The translations under genes were made by a program, and so were the position numbers. DNA of 64,000 bases from Symbiodinium sp. CCMP2592 (Eukaryota; Sar; Dinophyceae; Suessiales; Symbiodiniaceae), in NCBI GenBank assembly GCA_905221615.1, contig CAJNDT010004580.1, positions 62,001-126,000 of the forward strand. The letters run 5' to 3'. The first letter of the stretch is position 1; each line of letters begins with the position of its first letter. Positions 55,589 through 64,000 of the stretch are shown here, piece by piece. The notes under the pieces are model-generated. The model was not told where the DNA came from. It saw only the letters and a list, made by a program, of their open reading frames with translations, and made no database searches.

Positions 55589-56299
55589 CCCTGACGTTGG
55601 GGTGGCAGGCAGGTCTCGGCTCTCAGCTAGATGCGCTAGATGAGCTAGATGACGAAAGCCGCCGATGCCAACAGAACCTGTTGCCGCCTGCCTCCCGATC
55701 AGCCTCCAAAGCCTCAAATTCCCCAAAAACATCACAAATTCATCCGAGAAAGCTAAAATCCTTCAAAAACCTCCAAAAACAGCATAAGTTCATCCGAAAA
55801 AACAAAAAAACCTCCAAAAACATCAAAATTCATCCGAGAAAACTAGAATCCTTCAAAAACGTAGCCGTCAGCCCAATAACTGCCCGGACGCACGGACCAA
55901 CCAAGCCGAACACATGTTTGGGCATGTTCGGAACGTGTTCGGCATATGTTCGGACGTGTTCGGCACATGTTCGGGATATGTTCGGGTGTGTTCGGCCACA
56001 TGTTCGGGATATGTTCGGGTGTGTTCGGCCATGTGTTCGGGATATGTTCGGGTGCGTTCGGGCCGGACACGGCTTGGTTTTTGCGTGCATCCGGTCGGTT
56101 TTTGGACTGACGGCTACGTTCTTGAAAGATTTTACGTTTCTCGGATGAATGTTTGATGCTTTTGAAGAATTTGAAGCAATTTGAAGCTTTGGAGGCTGCT
56201 CGGGAGGCAGGAGGCGACAAGTTCTGCTCGCATCAGCGGCTTTCGCCGTCTAGCAGATCTAACCGAAAGCCGAGACCTGCCTGCTACCCCAATATCAGG
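55589..56299. repeat. ~0.7-kb foldback (long inverted repeat) element with GTTCGG core
   Basis: The left arm (55589-~55905), starting CCTGACGTTGGGGTGGCAGG, pairs imperfectly with the right arm (~56065-56299), ending CCTGCCTGCTACCCCAATATCAGG. Internal blocks also match (GTCTCGGCT, GAAAGCCGC, TCCAAAGC, TTCATCCGAGAAA, CGTAGCCGTCAG). The ~160-bp core consists of GTTCGG-spaced imperfect repeats. No ORF. It resembles a foldback or MITE-like DNA transposon; I could not identify a clear target duplication. Confidence 0.7.
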
Positions 56300-56429
56300 A
56301 AGTTTGCAATCTTCTCCGAGGAATGAGGTTTCCAAACGGCACAGGTATACAGGCAAAAAAGGCCATGCACAACACGATCTTCCAGCGAACCCCTGGTACA
56401 TTAAGCCAAGCGTCGTCCATGGTCTTGTT

Positions 56430-56830
56430 TAATGAATTATAACTGCATTATATGATATCATTATGTACACACACATATATACTCGTACCATTACCCAAAG
56501 AAAGGGCATATACTGTAATTTACGTATAAAGACTTATGTAATGTACGTGTATCAAGGTTCTAGTATAGATACAAGTTCAGAAAACAGAATTCAATACAGA
56601 TGTAGATATAGATGTAAGCATAGATACAGATGCAGGTATAGATATCGACACAGATATAGATTGTAACTAGGTGCAAAAAGGAATAGAATCTATATATATA
56701 TATATATACATACATACATATCTGTGTATAGCACTATGTACAAAAATGTGTGCATATATCTACATATGTGCGCGCGCGTGTGTGCGATTGTGTGCGTGTA
56801 ACTACCATAAACTCTGGTCTACATACATGA
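56430..56830. repeat. AT-rich microsatellite region
   Basis: Degenerate (GATACA)n/(GATATA)n tracts at about 56565-56665, a TA run at 56690-56708, ATAC and TG/CG runs to 56800. No gene. Base composition is markedly more AT-rich than the rest of the window. Confidence 0.75.
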
Positions 56831-56950
56831 ACATACAAATTCGGCGTCTAAGCTCCCACTTGGGGGATGAATCTTATTTACTTATGTTTTCGCAATCCGC
56901 TTTTGTGCAACGCGGTCGGACAGGGGGAGCTTTGGGTTGGGGTTCAGGGT

Positions 56951-59653
56951 TTAGGGGCTGAGATTGGGGTTTTCGTCACACACTGTCAAACACACATTTA
57001 TGCGGAGCCTTTGGGGGGGCAGTTTGAGCCTGGCAACTGGAGATCTGGTTGTTTGGATGCGCAGGGGCATCAGAAAGCGCACGCAGCTAGGATTGACTGT
57101 TGAAACGCTATCACCCGGAGGCAGGTAGAAAACTAGCACCTGATACTCTTTATCCTCCAGTGGAACATGAAGTTCCCCTTCTTCAGAAATATCCCCAGCA
57201 TCTTCAGCAGCAGGCTCGGCTTCAACAACCGGTGCTGGAGCTGAGGCTTGGGCGGGTTCCGCCTGCCTTGGTGGATCACCATCCGGAATCAACTCTTCAT
57301 CGGAAATCGTCACTTCCACCGGAAGTCCACGCATCATGCACAAACGGTGTGGCGGCTCAGACACTTTCTCATCACAGCCACCTTTCACCTTCAAAGGCTC
57401 CGACCTTAGGTCATCCCAGCCACAAGCACAACACAACCACAAGCCACGCACACGCTCCAAGCCACAACAGCACAAGGACCGCAAACGCCGCACACCAACC
57501 AGCACAAAACACTCCACGGCTTCAGAGGCTCTCGGTGCTTTGCTGGCTCTCGGTGCTTCGGGGGCTTTCGGTGCTTTGCTGGCTCGCGGTGCTTCGGCTT
57601 TCGGTGCTTCGGGGACTTTCGGTGCCTTGCTGACTCTCGGTGCCTCGGTGACTTTGGACGTTTTGGGGGCTTGGGCTCTCGGGGCTTCTTGCGCGTACCC
57701 TGGCAAACACACTCGCACAGAGGGCCCCAAGGCTTTAAGTAGAGCCTGAGCCTTTCTCACAAAACCCTCGCAAAACACTTGCAGCACGTCACTGGGCCTC
57801 CAGGCTTCCATGGGGGTCTGGGCCTCACACTCACTTGCAAAACCCTTCCCAAAAACCCGTAAAACCCTATAGCGCTGCAACCTCAGAACTTCACCCTTTC
57901 TACCGAGCACACCCGGACACTCACCACGCTCAAAGCAACCTACTCTCACAGAAGATCGCTTCCACTTCCTCTTCAGATGCATTCTTTTGCGTCCCGCGGT
58001 CGGTCGCGAGGTAGATCTCAGATAGAGACAGAGCGGGAGCGGGCTCTCTTGGAGCCGCGTCCTTGTTGCGTTGACCCTTGGTCTGGAGGGCCATACGAAC
58101 CACCGAGTACCCGTTGTGTTGGGCGAATCGGTGCCTTGATCTTTGGATCGGCCGGCGGGGCTTGCAGCAAAAGCGATCTGTGGTATCCCAGAGGCGGCTG
58201 CGGTCCCAGCAAAAACGATCCTTGGTACCCCAACGGCGGGGGCGGTAACGGCGGCAGCGGCACTGCTGGCGCTGCTGGCTGGCAAGGCCGGCATGGCCTT
58301 CACAGGCACCATCTTCGGAGGCGCCGCCGGCCTCACTGGCATCGCCTTCACTGGCACCAAAGCAGGATCCACTCCAGGGGTCTCCGGTGCCGCTGGCACG
58401 GCTCTTTTCGAAGGCTTCGGCGGCGAGGTAGAAACTTTGGCCGGCGACCTGGACGGTTTCACCTTGGGCGGCGGTGGCCCATCCGGAATCACAATAACGG
58501 CCGGCTTCAAAGTCACAGCCGGCCTGGTCACTGTCTTCGGCGTTGGAGCCAAACGAGGCTTTCCACGTGGAGCTGAGGGCGCCGGTGTCATCGGCACCTC
58601 CTCCTCGGCAGCAGCTGGTGCCACCTCTTCCACAACAGCCTCGGCCGCGGCTTCCACAACCGCTTCGGCAGCGGCTTCCACAACCGCTTCGACAGCGGCC
58701 TTCTTCTTCTTTCGCTTTTTCTTCGCAGGTACAAGAACAGCTTCTTGGGCATCGACCGTGGTTTCCGCAGTCCCCACTGCCACAAGTAGGTCCACTGCAC
58801 CCTGCTCCGGCTCCTGGGCCGGCCGGCCTTCGGATCTTTCGTCCAGGCGGCTTTGCACCCATTCCAGGGCGCCTTCGGCAAGCGCTTTGCCCTTCGCTAC
58901 AGCACGGGCGTGCTGCTTCTTTCTCGCAAGCCTCTTGGCCTTCACGACCTTCTTCTCCGTCCGAACCACCTGCATCAGCTGGCGATTGTAGCCCATCGTC
59001 ACCGGACCACCATCCTCTGGCTTCCGCTCGGGCTTCCGGGCCTTCTTCTTCGAGGTGGGCGCGACAAACAAATGTGGATTCGGAAAAGTAGGGTCCACAG
59101 GGTCCGCCTCGGCTTCCTCGGCTGCTGCAGCCTCCTTCAAGGCCTTCGTGGCCTTCTTTGCCGCACCACGGACCTCCTTCAAGGCCTTCGTGGCTTCCTT
59201 TGTCGCACGAGATGCCCGCTTCTTCTTGCGCTTGGGCACTTTCTCGACGGATTTCTCTGCAGCATCCAGGGCCTCGGCAACGTCCGTGGCCACACCAGAC
59301 TCGGGGCGCCATTTGCCCCAGCCTTCTTCCTCTTCTTCCTCCAGCTTTGACGGCAGCGGTGATTTTGGCAGTGGCGATTTTGGCTGTGAAGGCACTGCCA
59401 TTTTGTGCCACTCGCGCGAAATCTTGGTGAGCTCGTCGTGCTCCTCCATCTGCCTCCGCTCGGATTCCTCCCGAGCCGTGCTTTCTATCACCGATGCGAC
59501 CGTCACCACATCGGATCGTCGGGCAGCCGCAGCGCTCTTCATAGCGGTGAGGTCCGCCATTCTCTGAGCCATCACTGCCGCCTGCGACGACCTTTCTTCC
59601 TCGTCCGTCGAGGATACCGGGGGCTCCGGCTGCTTCTTTCGTCGACGCCCCAT
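56951..59653 (-). CDS. basic Lys/Ala/Pro-rich ORF downstream of a copia-like gag-protease
   Basis: ATG at 59653 (M-G-R-R-R-K-K-Q). The frame is open for about 900 residues to 56951, but only the first ~500 (to about 58140) look like a real protein. Features: acidic Ser-rich start; E-E-E-E-E-G-W-G-K-W-R-P near residue 115; Lys/Ala helical repeats (A-T-K-A-L-K-E) around 150-180; K-K-R-K-K-K-K-A-A with (A-V-V-E-A-A-A-E) repeats at 325-360; a Pro/Lys-rich segment; and V-P-V-K-A-M-P repeats. Beyond that a different frame (ending 57930) becomes more plausible, and the region 57530-57690 is a minisatellite. It may be a copia accessory or capsid ORF, or the gag start of another element. No homology that I can name. 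Confidence 0.35.
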   Translation of the reverse strand: MGRRRKKQPEPPVSSTDEEERSSQAAVMAQRMADLTAMKSAAAARRSDVVTVASVIESTAREESERRQMEEHDELTKISREWHKMAVPSQPKSPLPKSPLPSKLEEEEEEGWGKWRPESGVATDVAEALDAAEKSVEKVPKRKKKRASRATKEATKALKEVRGAAKKATKALKEAAAAEEAEADPVDPTFPNPHLFVAPTSKKKARKPERKPEDGGPVTMGYNRQLMQVVRTEKKVVKAKRLARKKQHARAVAKGKALAEGALEWVQSRLDERSEGRPAQEPEQGAVDLLVAVGTAETTVDAQEAVLVPAKKKRKKKKAAVEAVVEAAAEAVVEAAAEAVVEEVAPAAAEEEVPMTPAPSAPRGKPRLAPTPKTVTRPAVTLKPAVIVIPDGPPPPKVKPSRSPAKVSTSPPKPSKRAVPAAPETPGVDPALVPVKAMPVRPAAPPKMVPVKAMPALPASSASSAAAAVTAPAVGVPRIVFAGTAAASGIPQIAFAASPAGRSKDQGTDSPNTTGTRWFVWPSRPRVNATRTRLQESPLPLCLYLRSTSRPTAGRKRMHLKRKWKRSSVRVGCFERGECPGVLGRKGEVLRLQRYRVLRVFGKGFASECEAQTPMEAWRPSDVLQVFCEGFVRKAQALLKALGPSVRVCLPGYAQEAPRAQAPKTSKVTEAPRVSKAPKVPEAPKAEAPRASKAPKAPEAPRASKAPRASEAVECFVLVGVRRLRSLCCCGLERVRGLWLCCACGWDDLRSEPLKVKGGCDEKVSEPPHRLCMMRGLPVEVTISDEELIPDGDPPRQAEPAQASAPAPVVEAEPAAEDAGDISEEGELHVPLEDKEYQVLVFYLPPGDSVSTVNPSCVRFLMPLRIQTTRSPVARLKLPPQRLRINVCLTVCDENPNLSP
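57520..57690 (-). repeat. Ala/Pro/Lys minisatellite
   Basis: Repeats of a (CCGAAGCACCGAGAGCCAGC)-like unit, encoding E-A-P-R-A-S-K-A-P-K variants on the - strand. Units are 15-30 bp and irregular. Confidence 0.7.
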
Positions 59654-61513
59654 CGCACAAAACGAGGAGCGTGAAAAACAGAAGCTTGAGCACCAAACTA
59701 CGATGCACGACCCTTGCGCACCCTTGCAGTCTCCACTTGAAACCACCTGGCACAGACCTCGCGCACTCACTGCCTTGCAGCTTACGCCGTACTGACCTCG
59801 CGCACTCACTGCCTTGCAGCCTACACGAGGAACCGCCTTGCAAATCCTGACAAAACCCTAACCCTGAAACCTTGCACGCACACTCCCTCACGACACGCAC
59901 TGCACTACCTTGCAGCCTCCGCAGGGAACCGCCTCGCAAATCCTGAAGAAACCCTAACCCTGAAACCTCGCAAGCACACTCACTCACTAAGGTCCACAGG
60001 GAGCACAGCACGCCAACGCAAGCCATGCACCACAAGCTCACAACACTTATCATCATCGACCCAGCGGTCCACGACGGCTGAGCCTCAGAATCTTTCTTGC
60101 CACTTCTGCTACCACAGCCAAAGCGGTCAAGCTCACAGCGTTCAAGAGACTCCAGAGCAGCACCCTCACAGACCGAAACGGCACTACCACCGTGCGTCCT
60201 CAAGCTCCTCAGCAGAAACTTAAAAGGCGTGTACTCTAGGCTCTTCACAGACTCCAAAGACCTTTGCTCCTGAGCTTTCTGGGCTTTCTGGGCTTTCGTG
60301 GCTTTCGGGGGTTTCGCGGTTTCAGGCTTTTCCGTGGCTTTCGGGGGTTTCGTGGTTTCAGGCTTTTCCGTTGCTTTCGGGGACGACGAGGGCTTCAAAG
60401 CATCAACCTCCATCTTATCCCCAGAATCCTTCAAAGCAGCAACCGCGTACCAAGCGCGATCCTTGACAGTCAACCGAATGCGTTTCTTGTTCTTCTTGTT
60501 GAAAATATGAGGTGTGTTGGTGAGCATGGTGTGCCATCCTCTCTGCCAAGCCACAAACGGTGACAAGACATTGAAATCTAAGTTCGTGATCAAGCAATGC
60601 TCTAGCACCACAAGCTTCCCAAAACGAACGCGAACGTCACACACCTTCAACACTTCAATCATGTCGTTGGAGGCATTCGACAGCGTGGGCTTAAAATCAT
60701 AAGTGCGAAGGACTTCATACTTCTCGAAGCAGGAGACCGACATGCAATGAGAAGTAGCACCGCTATCCACTAGCCAGTAGCTATCTTGCGACTCAATGCC
60801 AACTAAGCACACTCTGTGCTCAACGGTCACACGGTGCGCCGCAGCAGGCACCTCAGGTGTCGAAGGAGTCGTCCTCAAGACGCCACCACGGGCATCAACC
60901 GGAATCAACTCGCCAGAAGCGCGAAGGGCCATCACAGTCTCTCCCTCCGGCTCCTCTTCTGCTTCGCCATCCGCTACAGCACGGGCGTGCTGCTTCTTGG
61001 TCTTCTTGTCCTTGCCCTTATCCTTGCCATGCTTGCCTTTGCCTTTCTCTTTGCCCTTTCCTTTGTCTTTGTCGCCCTGGCCTTTGCCCTTGGGCTTGTT
61101 GCTCTTGTCGCCTTTGCCCTGCTTCTTCTCATCTGCGATCCTCTGGCGGCACTCTTCTTGATAGTGCCCTTTCTTCTCGCAGTACCAGCAGACAATCTGG
61201 GACTTGTCCTTGGCACCGCCGGCTTTTCCTCCTTTCGCGCCTTTGCCGTCTTTCCCGCCTTTGTCTCCTTTGAGACCGCGCAAACCACCACTTGGCAGCT
61301 CCACCATGCGCAACTGCTCCTCGTAGAAACGAAGACTCTCCGCCATCTCGGTCCAACTGCCAGTCTTGCCATGCAGCACCAAGTACTCTCTGGCTTGCAC
61401 TGACACAGCTTGCAGCAAAATGGCCGATCTGTCGGCGGCGTTCAAGCAGAGGTCGGGAAAACGCACCAGCTTTTTATCTCCCTTGGAGATTTCGTCCTCG
61501 AGAAAACGCGCAC
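57930..61513 (-). pseudogene. copia-like gag-protease, frameshifted (third copia region)
   Basis: The reading frame is open from about 61513 (L-E-D-E-I-S-K-G-D-K-K-L-V-R-F) to 57930, but only 61513-60240 is convincingly Gag-Pro. It has gag helices; a Lys/Gly-rich region; a zinc knuckle C-W-Y-C-E-K-K-G-H-Y-Q-E-E-C (about 61146-61190); a basic K-G-K-G stretch; and a protease with L-V-D-S-G-A-T-S-H (about 60750-60775). Next come repeats of K-P-P-K-A-T-E-K-P-E-T (60280-60380) and a hydrophobic segment near 60060. Upstream gag continues in another frame at 61630-61510, so a 1-nt shift lies near 61510. Further upstream the gag is interrupted by a LINE endonuclease piece. Not functional as it stands. 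Confidence 0.7.
59755..59995. repeat. imperfect direct repeats of 26-85 bp
   Basis: ACCTCGCGCACTCACTGCC occurs twice about 40 bp apart (59756, 59796). A longer unit with GAACCGCCTYGCAAATCCTG and AACCCTAACCCTGAAACC occurs twice (about 59828 and 59927). This lies between the protease region and the basic ORF and may be part of an untranslated or terminal region. Confidence 0.6.
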
Positions 61514-61632
61514 AACTTCCAGAGGGCGCTTCAGCGCTGCAGTCTTTGTGTGGAGCTTTAGCATTTCGTCTCTGATATACACCGCCTCCATGCGGCTGTT
61601 CACAGAGTACTGCCGGTACAGCTCTCTCACAC
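61510..61632 (-). pseudogene. gag segment in shifted frame
   Basis: Reads V-R-E-L-Y-R-Q-Y-S-V-N-S-R-M-E-A-V-Y-I-R and on to E-V-V-R-V-F, the conserved gag block that precedes the L-E-D-E-I-S...L-V-R-F-P-D segment now in the next frame. It confirms that one gag gene was broken by a small indel near 61510 and by an insertion at about 61633. Confidence 0.65.
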
Positions 61633-62150
61633 CCTCATAGCCTCGCGATCTATCCTTGAAGGAGGCGCAGACAGGGAAGGGGCACGGATTATGGCTGAAG
61701 CGTCAACTTGAGCTGCATAATGATCAGTGTGCCCCTGTCCCCAATCAAGGTCTAGCTGGACGCATGATCCTCCAGGACCGACGATCCACGAACTGGGCAC
61801 TAGCACAAAATCAATGCGCGAGCCAGGTCCGCCGGAAGGTGCAAGCCAGGTCAAAGAGGGGCCGACATGCACGTCTGTGAATGTAGAAGGGGCCCAAAGG
61901 TCTTGAGATCGGAGGATTTTGTGCAAACCTTCGGGGAATTTCCCGTGCCCCGGCATAACGAGGGACCCAATCCGTCCCGGCACAGGAATAGTGAAGTGCA
62001 CGTTGAAGTCACCGAGTATTACGACATCATGTGAGGAACTGAACTGGTGGAGTCGGGCATGGAGGGAAGACCACCAACCTTCCCTGGTAGGATCGCATGT
62101 ATATCCTGCAGCTGCATTGCTCTGGCGTGTCGAAACACTCCGGAGGATCT
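61633..62150 (-). mobile_element. LINE endonuclease fragment inside gag
   Basis: About 0.5 kb coding in frame for part of an EEP endonuclease: V-V-I-L-G-D-F-N (about 61995-62015), P-S-L-T-W, S-R-I-D-F-V-L (about 61790) and H-T-D-H-Y (about 61720), the N, D and DH catalytic blocks. RT is absent. It belongs to a different LINE lineage from the array (canonical D-H instead of P-H). The frame stays open through both junctions, giving a gag-endonuclease chimera. Exact borders are uncertain. Confidence 0.65.
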
Positions 62151-62619
62151 CCAATCCTCTGTCCCACTTTGCCAAAGCTTGCTGCAACAGGTAAAAAAGA
62201 CGTGCACTTCTTCCCGCAGTGTCACTGGACAAAGTAACCTGCTGGATCTCACCAGCAACAAACAAGCACTGCCTTAGCTCGCCAACAAAGGCGTCATCGG
62301 TCAATGCTAGCCAGCTGGACAGCACTTCCAGAAAGCGGTGGAACTCCTCAAGCTCGCGGATCCGGCCTTGCTTCATCTCACCAGCATTGATGAGAGGCAG
62401 GGGTGGCAGATACTTCTCTGCACGACCACCAAAACTCGAAAAACTTCCAGAACTCGCAGCAGGCCCACTCGGAGGGGCAACAAGCGACCCAGTAGGCGCC
62501 GTCGGCGCTGCTCCCGAACTGCTAGCAGCCACTGCAGCTGCAAAGGGGTCCGAAGACACCTTTCGCCGATCCTCGTCGGCTTTCCGTCTGGCTTCCTCCT
62601 CGTCCAAACGGCGGTTCAA
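62110..62619 (-). pseudogene. copia-like gag N-terminal segment
   Basis: Starts at a TTG (L-N-R-R-L-D-E-E-E-A-R-R) preceded by an in-frame TGA, so the real start is lost or in another frame. Continues with Ala/Ser/Pro linker and gag-like helices (L-E-E-F-H-R-F-L-E-V-L-S-S-W-L; A-R-L-F-Y-L-L-Q-Q-A-L-A-K-W-D-R-G). It joins the endonuclease fragment in frame. Confidence 0.5.
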
Positions 62620-62639
62620 GATCTCGGGCTCTCAAGATG

Positions 62640-64000
62640 GCCTACCCAGTGACGTTCTCATCGAACTTGTTACCCACTATTGCCGAGACTTATCCTGATG
62701 AGCCTTCCAGGGGCAGCCCTGCCGAGGAAAGCAATCTTTTACGTCTTCCTCGGACACTGGCGGTTTTCGCATCGTCAAGTGGCAATCGGCCCCCGAAGGT
62801 TGTCTTCTGCGGATAGAGTTTCCGTCAAGGGAACCTCCTGGCGGTTTTCGTTAAAACTGGTTGTTCCTGACAAGGTCAAGGGTAAAACCCGCGAGTGGCC
62901 CGCTTTGCTTGGGGCCTCCCCGCAACATGACCATATTTGCCGTTGGGACCTCGCCTTGAGCAGTTTCTCGTGTATCAAAGTCGGATGGGCGCTACCTGCG
63001 CCGCGGTCTCGGTGCCACTTCGCCGCGGAAGAACACCTTGTAAGGCCTTTTCTACAGCTGTAAAGGCAGCCGCAAATGCTTCTCACTTCCTAGCACCTCC
63101 CAACTCAACACCAGCCCATTTGTTGCACTCAGGCAACGCATTCTCGCCCCCAAGGTGCCGAGCGTTCCAATCCTCGGAACTGACGTTGCCTGCGACTTTG
63201 ATTTGGCTTGAGCTAAGGTTTTCACCAAGCACTGGAAAGTTTTCACTGGAAGCTGCGATTTTCATGGCATGGAACCTTGGTTTTCAGCTGCGAGTTTTCG
63301 ACGGCATGAGTTGCTTGAGCTTTTGAGTGAGCTGAGTGAATGCTGTGAGCCGTTAGTTTGATTAGAGTCCGCATGAGTTCTCGAAGGCTTCAAGGTGCCT
63401 TCTCGAATGGCAGTAGTGTATGCGAGTTTGTTTTGCCAGCGTGGAGCGTGTATAGAAGCTGTGACGGCATGCTTTTTTGAAGCGAAGTTTTGTTTTGGTC
63501 ATGTGCTGAAGCACATGTGAATCTGGAAAGCCGCGTTTATGTGTGGCTCAAGGCTGGAAAGCTTTGAGACTGAAGCTCGTTGAGAATGGGCCAGTGATGA
63601 AACTTGTTCTGAGGCCCATGAAAGCAGAAAGCAAAGCTTAAAGCTTTAGGTGACAGCAGTGCAGTGCAAGAACAGCTGAACACTTCGTTGCGCGAGCAAA
63701 AGTCTGTGCAGACCTTGACGGGTTGTTCAGGGTTTGAAAGTTTTACATGGTAGCGGAGCACTGTTTGTGCTCCCACACCATTTCCGCCGACCCAAAGAAG
63801 GTGTTATGTCTCAAAGGCCTATAGGTCCAAGTGCTGAGGCGCCAGCTCCGTGTAGTCCAGGTCTTGCTGAGGCTGGAGGGGAGTATGGGTGTGGTACAGC
63901 TGGGTGTGGGCAACAGGAAAGGAGGCAAACAGGTGTGGAAGGTGTGAGTGGTGTTGGGTCAAGCGATCCATGGTTTACAGGTGTTCAGAGAGATCCCTGG
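62640..64000. other. no recognised gene
   Basis: Only short frames on both strands, none with motifs I recognise. A + frame from ATG 62638 (M-A-Y-P-V-T-F-S-S) runs about 58 codons without known similarity. The 63300-63700 part is repetitive in style (GAAGC, TTTTGAA, AAAGCTT tracts). It may hold the 5' region of the third copia-like element. Confidence 0.4.

Noticed and set aside
55350-56900. Possible LTRs around the copia regions
   Set aside because: No direct repeat of LTR length was found flanking the polyproteins; the repeats here are inverted or microsatellite.
59850-59970. Telomere-like AACCCTAACCCT, which might support a telomeric array
   Set aside because: Only two short units inside longer direct repeats; no tandem telomere tract in the window.
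1-64000. CRISPR arrays, bacterial operons, tRNA or rRNA genes
   Set aside because: No regularly spaced short repeats with unique spacers, no tRNA or rRNA signatures, and all the recognised coding regions are eukaryotic retroelement-like.

Overview
This window looks like repeat-dominated nuclear DNA of a dinoflagellate. I base this on repeated relics of the dinoflagellate spliced leader (core TTTTGGCTCAAG, read on the - strand) at the 5' ends of retroelements, on dinoflagellate-style Ty1/copia and LINE polyproteins, and on the absence of any recognisable host gene, tRNA or rRNA. The genus cannot be told from this sequence.

Layout. (1) 1-3497: the gag-protease part of a + strand copia-like element, with proline-rich minisatellites and a broken integrase. 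(2) 3498-51156: about 47.7 kb of LINE-type (non-LTR) retrotransposons and derivatives, all on the - strand, packed head-to-tail almost without intervening DNA. From high to low coordinate: a full-length three-ORF LINE (41455-51156, 'E1'); a 2.2-kb non-coding derivative (39211-41454); a 5'-truncated LINE (32816-39210, 'E3'); a full-length three-ORF LINE nearly identical to E3 (24223-32815, 'E4'); a 1.9-kb non-coding element (22297-24222); two short 3' stubs (21937-22296, 21711-21936); a decayed LINE (16687-21710); a 2.1-kb non-coding element (14544-16686); a LINE with an intact 2-kilo-residue ORF2 (7674-14543, 'E6'); a 577-bp 3' stub (7095-7673); and a 5'-truncated LINE (3498-6697, 'LINE A') flanked by a perfect repeat of about 395 bp. 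(3) 51157-54860: - strand copia integrase-RT-RNase H polyprotein with a C-terminal extension. (4) 54860-56950: no genes; a 0.7-kb foldback (inverted-repeat) element and AT-rich microsatellites. (5) 56951-62640: a third copia-like gag-protease region, - strand, frameshifted and interrupted by a LINE endonuclease fragment, plus a lysine/alanine-rich ORF. (6) 62640-64000: nothing recognised.

How it fits together. Every LINE family here ends in a small stem-loop followed by GAAAATCCCATTT, and each such end abuts the 5' end of the next element. The five elements with the most complete 5' ends begin there with a spliced-leader relic, doubled in four cases. This suggests capped, trans-spliced LINE RNAs copied back next to the 3' ends of resident copies. 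E1 and E4 are organised as ORF1 (zinc motif plus coiled coil), ORF2 (helical N-terminus, EEP endonuclease, RT, RNase H, zinc modules, PIP-box-like tail) and ORF3. ORF3 carries protein-kinase-like catalytic motifs, which I consider the most novel coding signal in the window.
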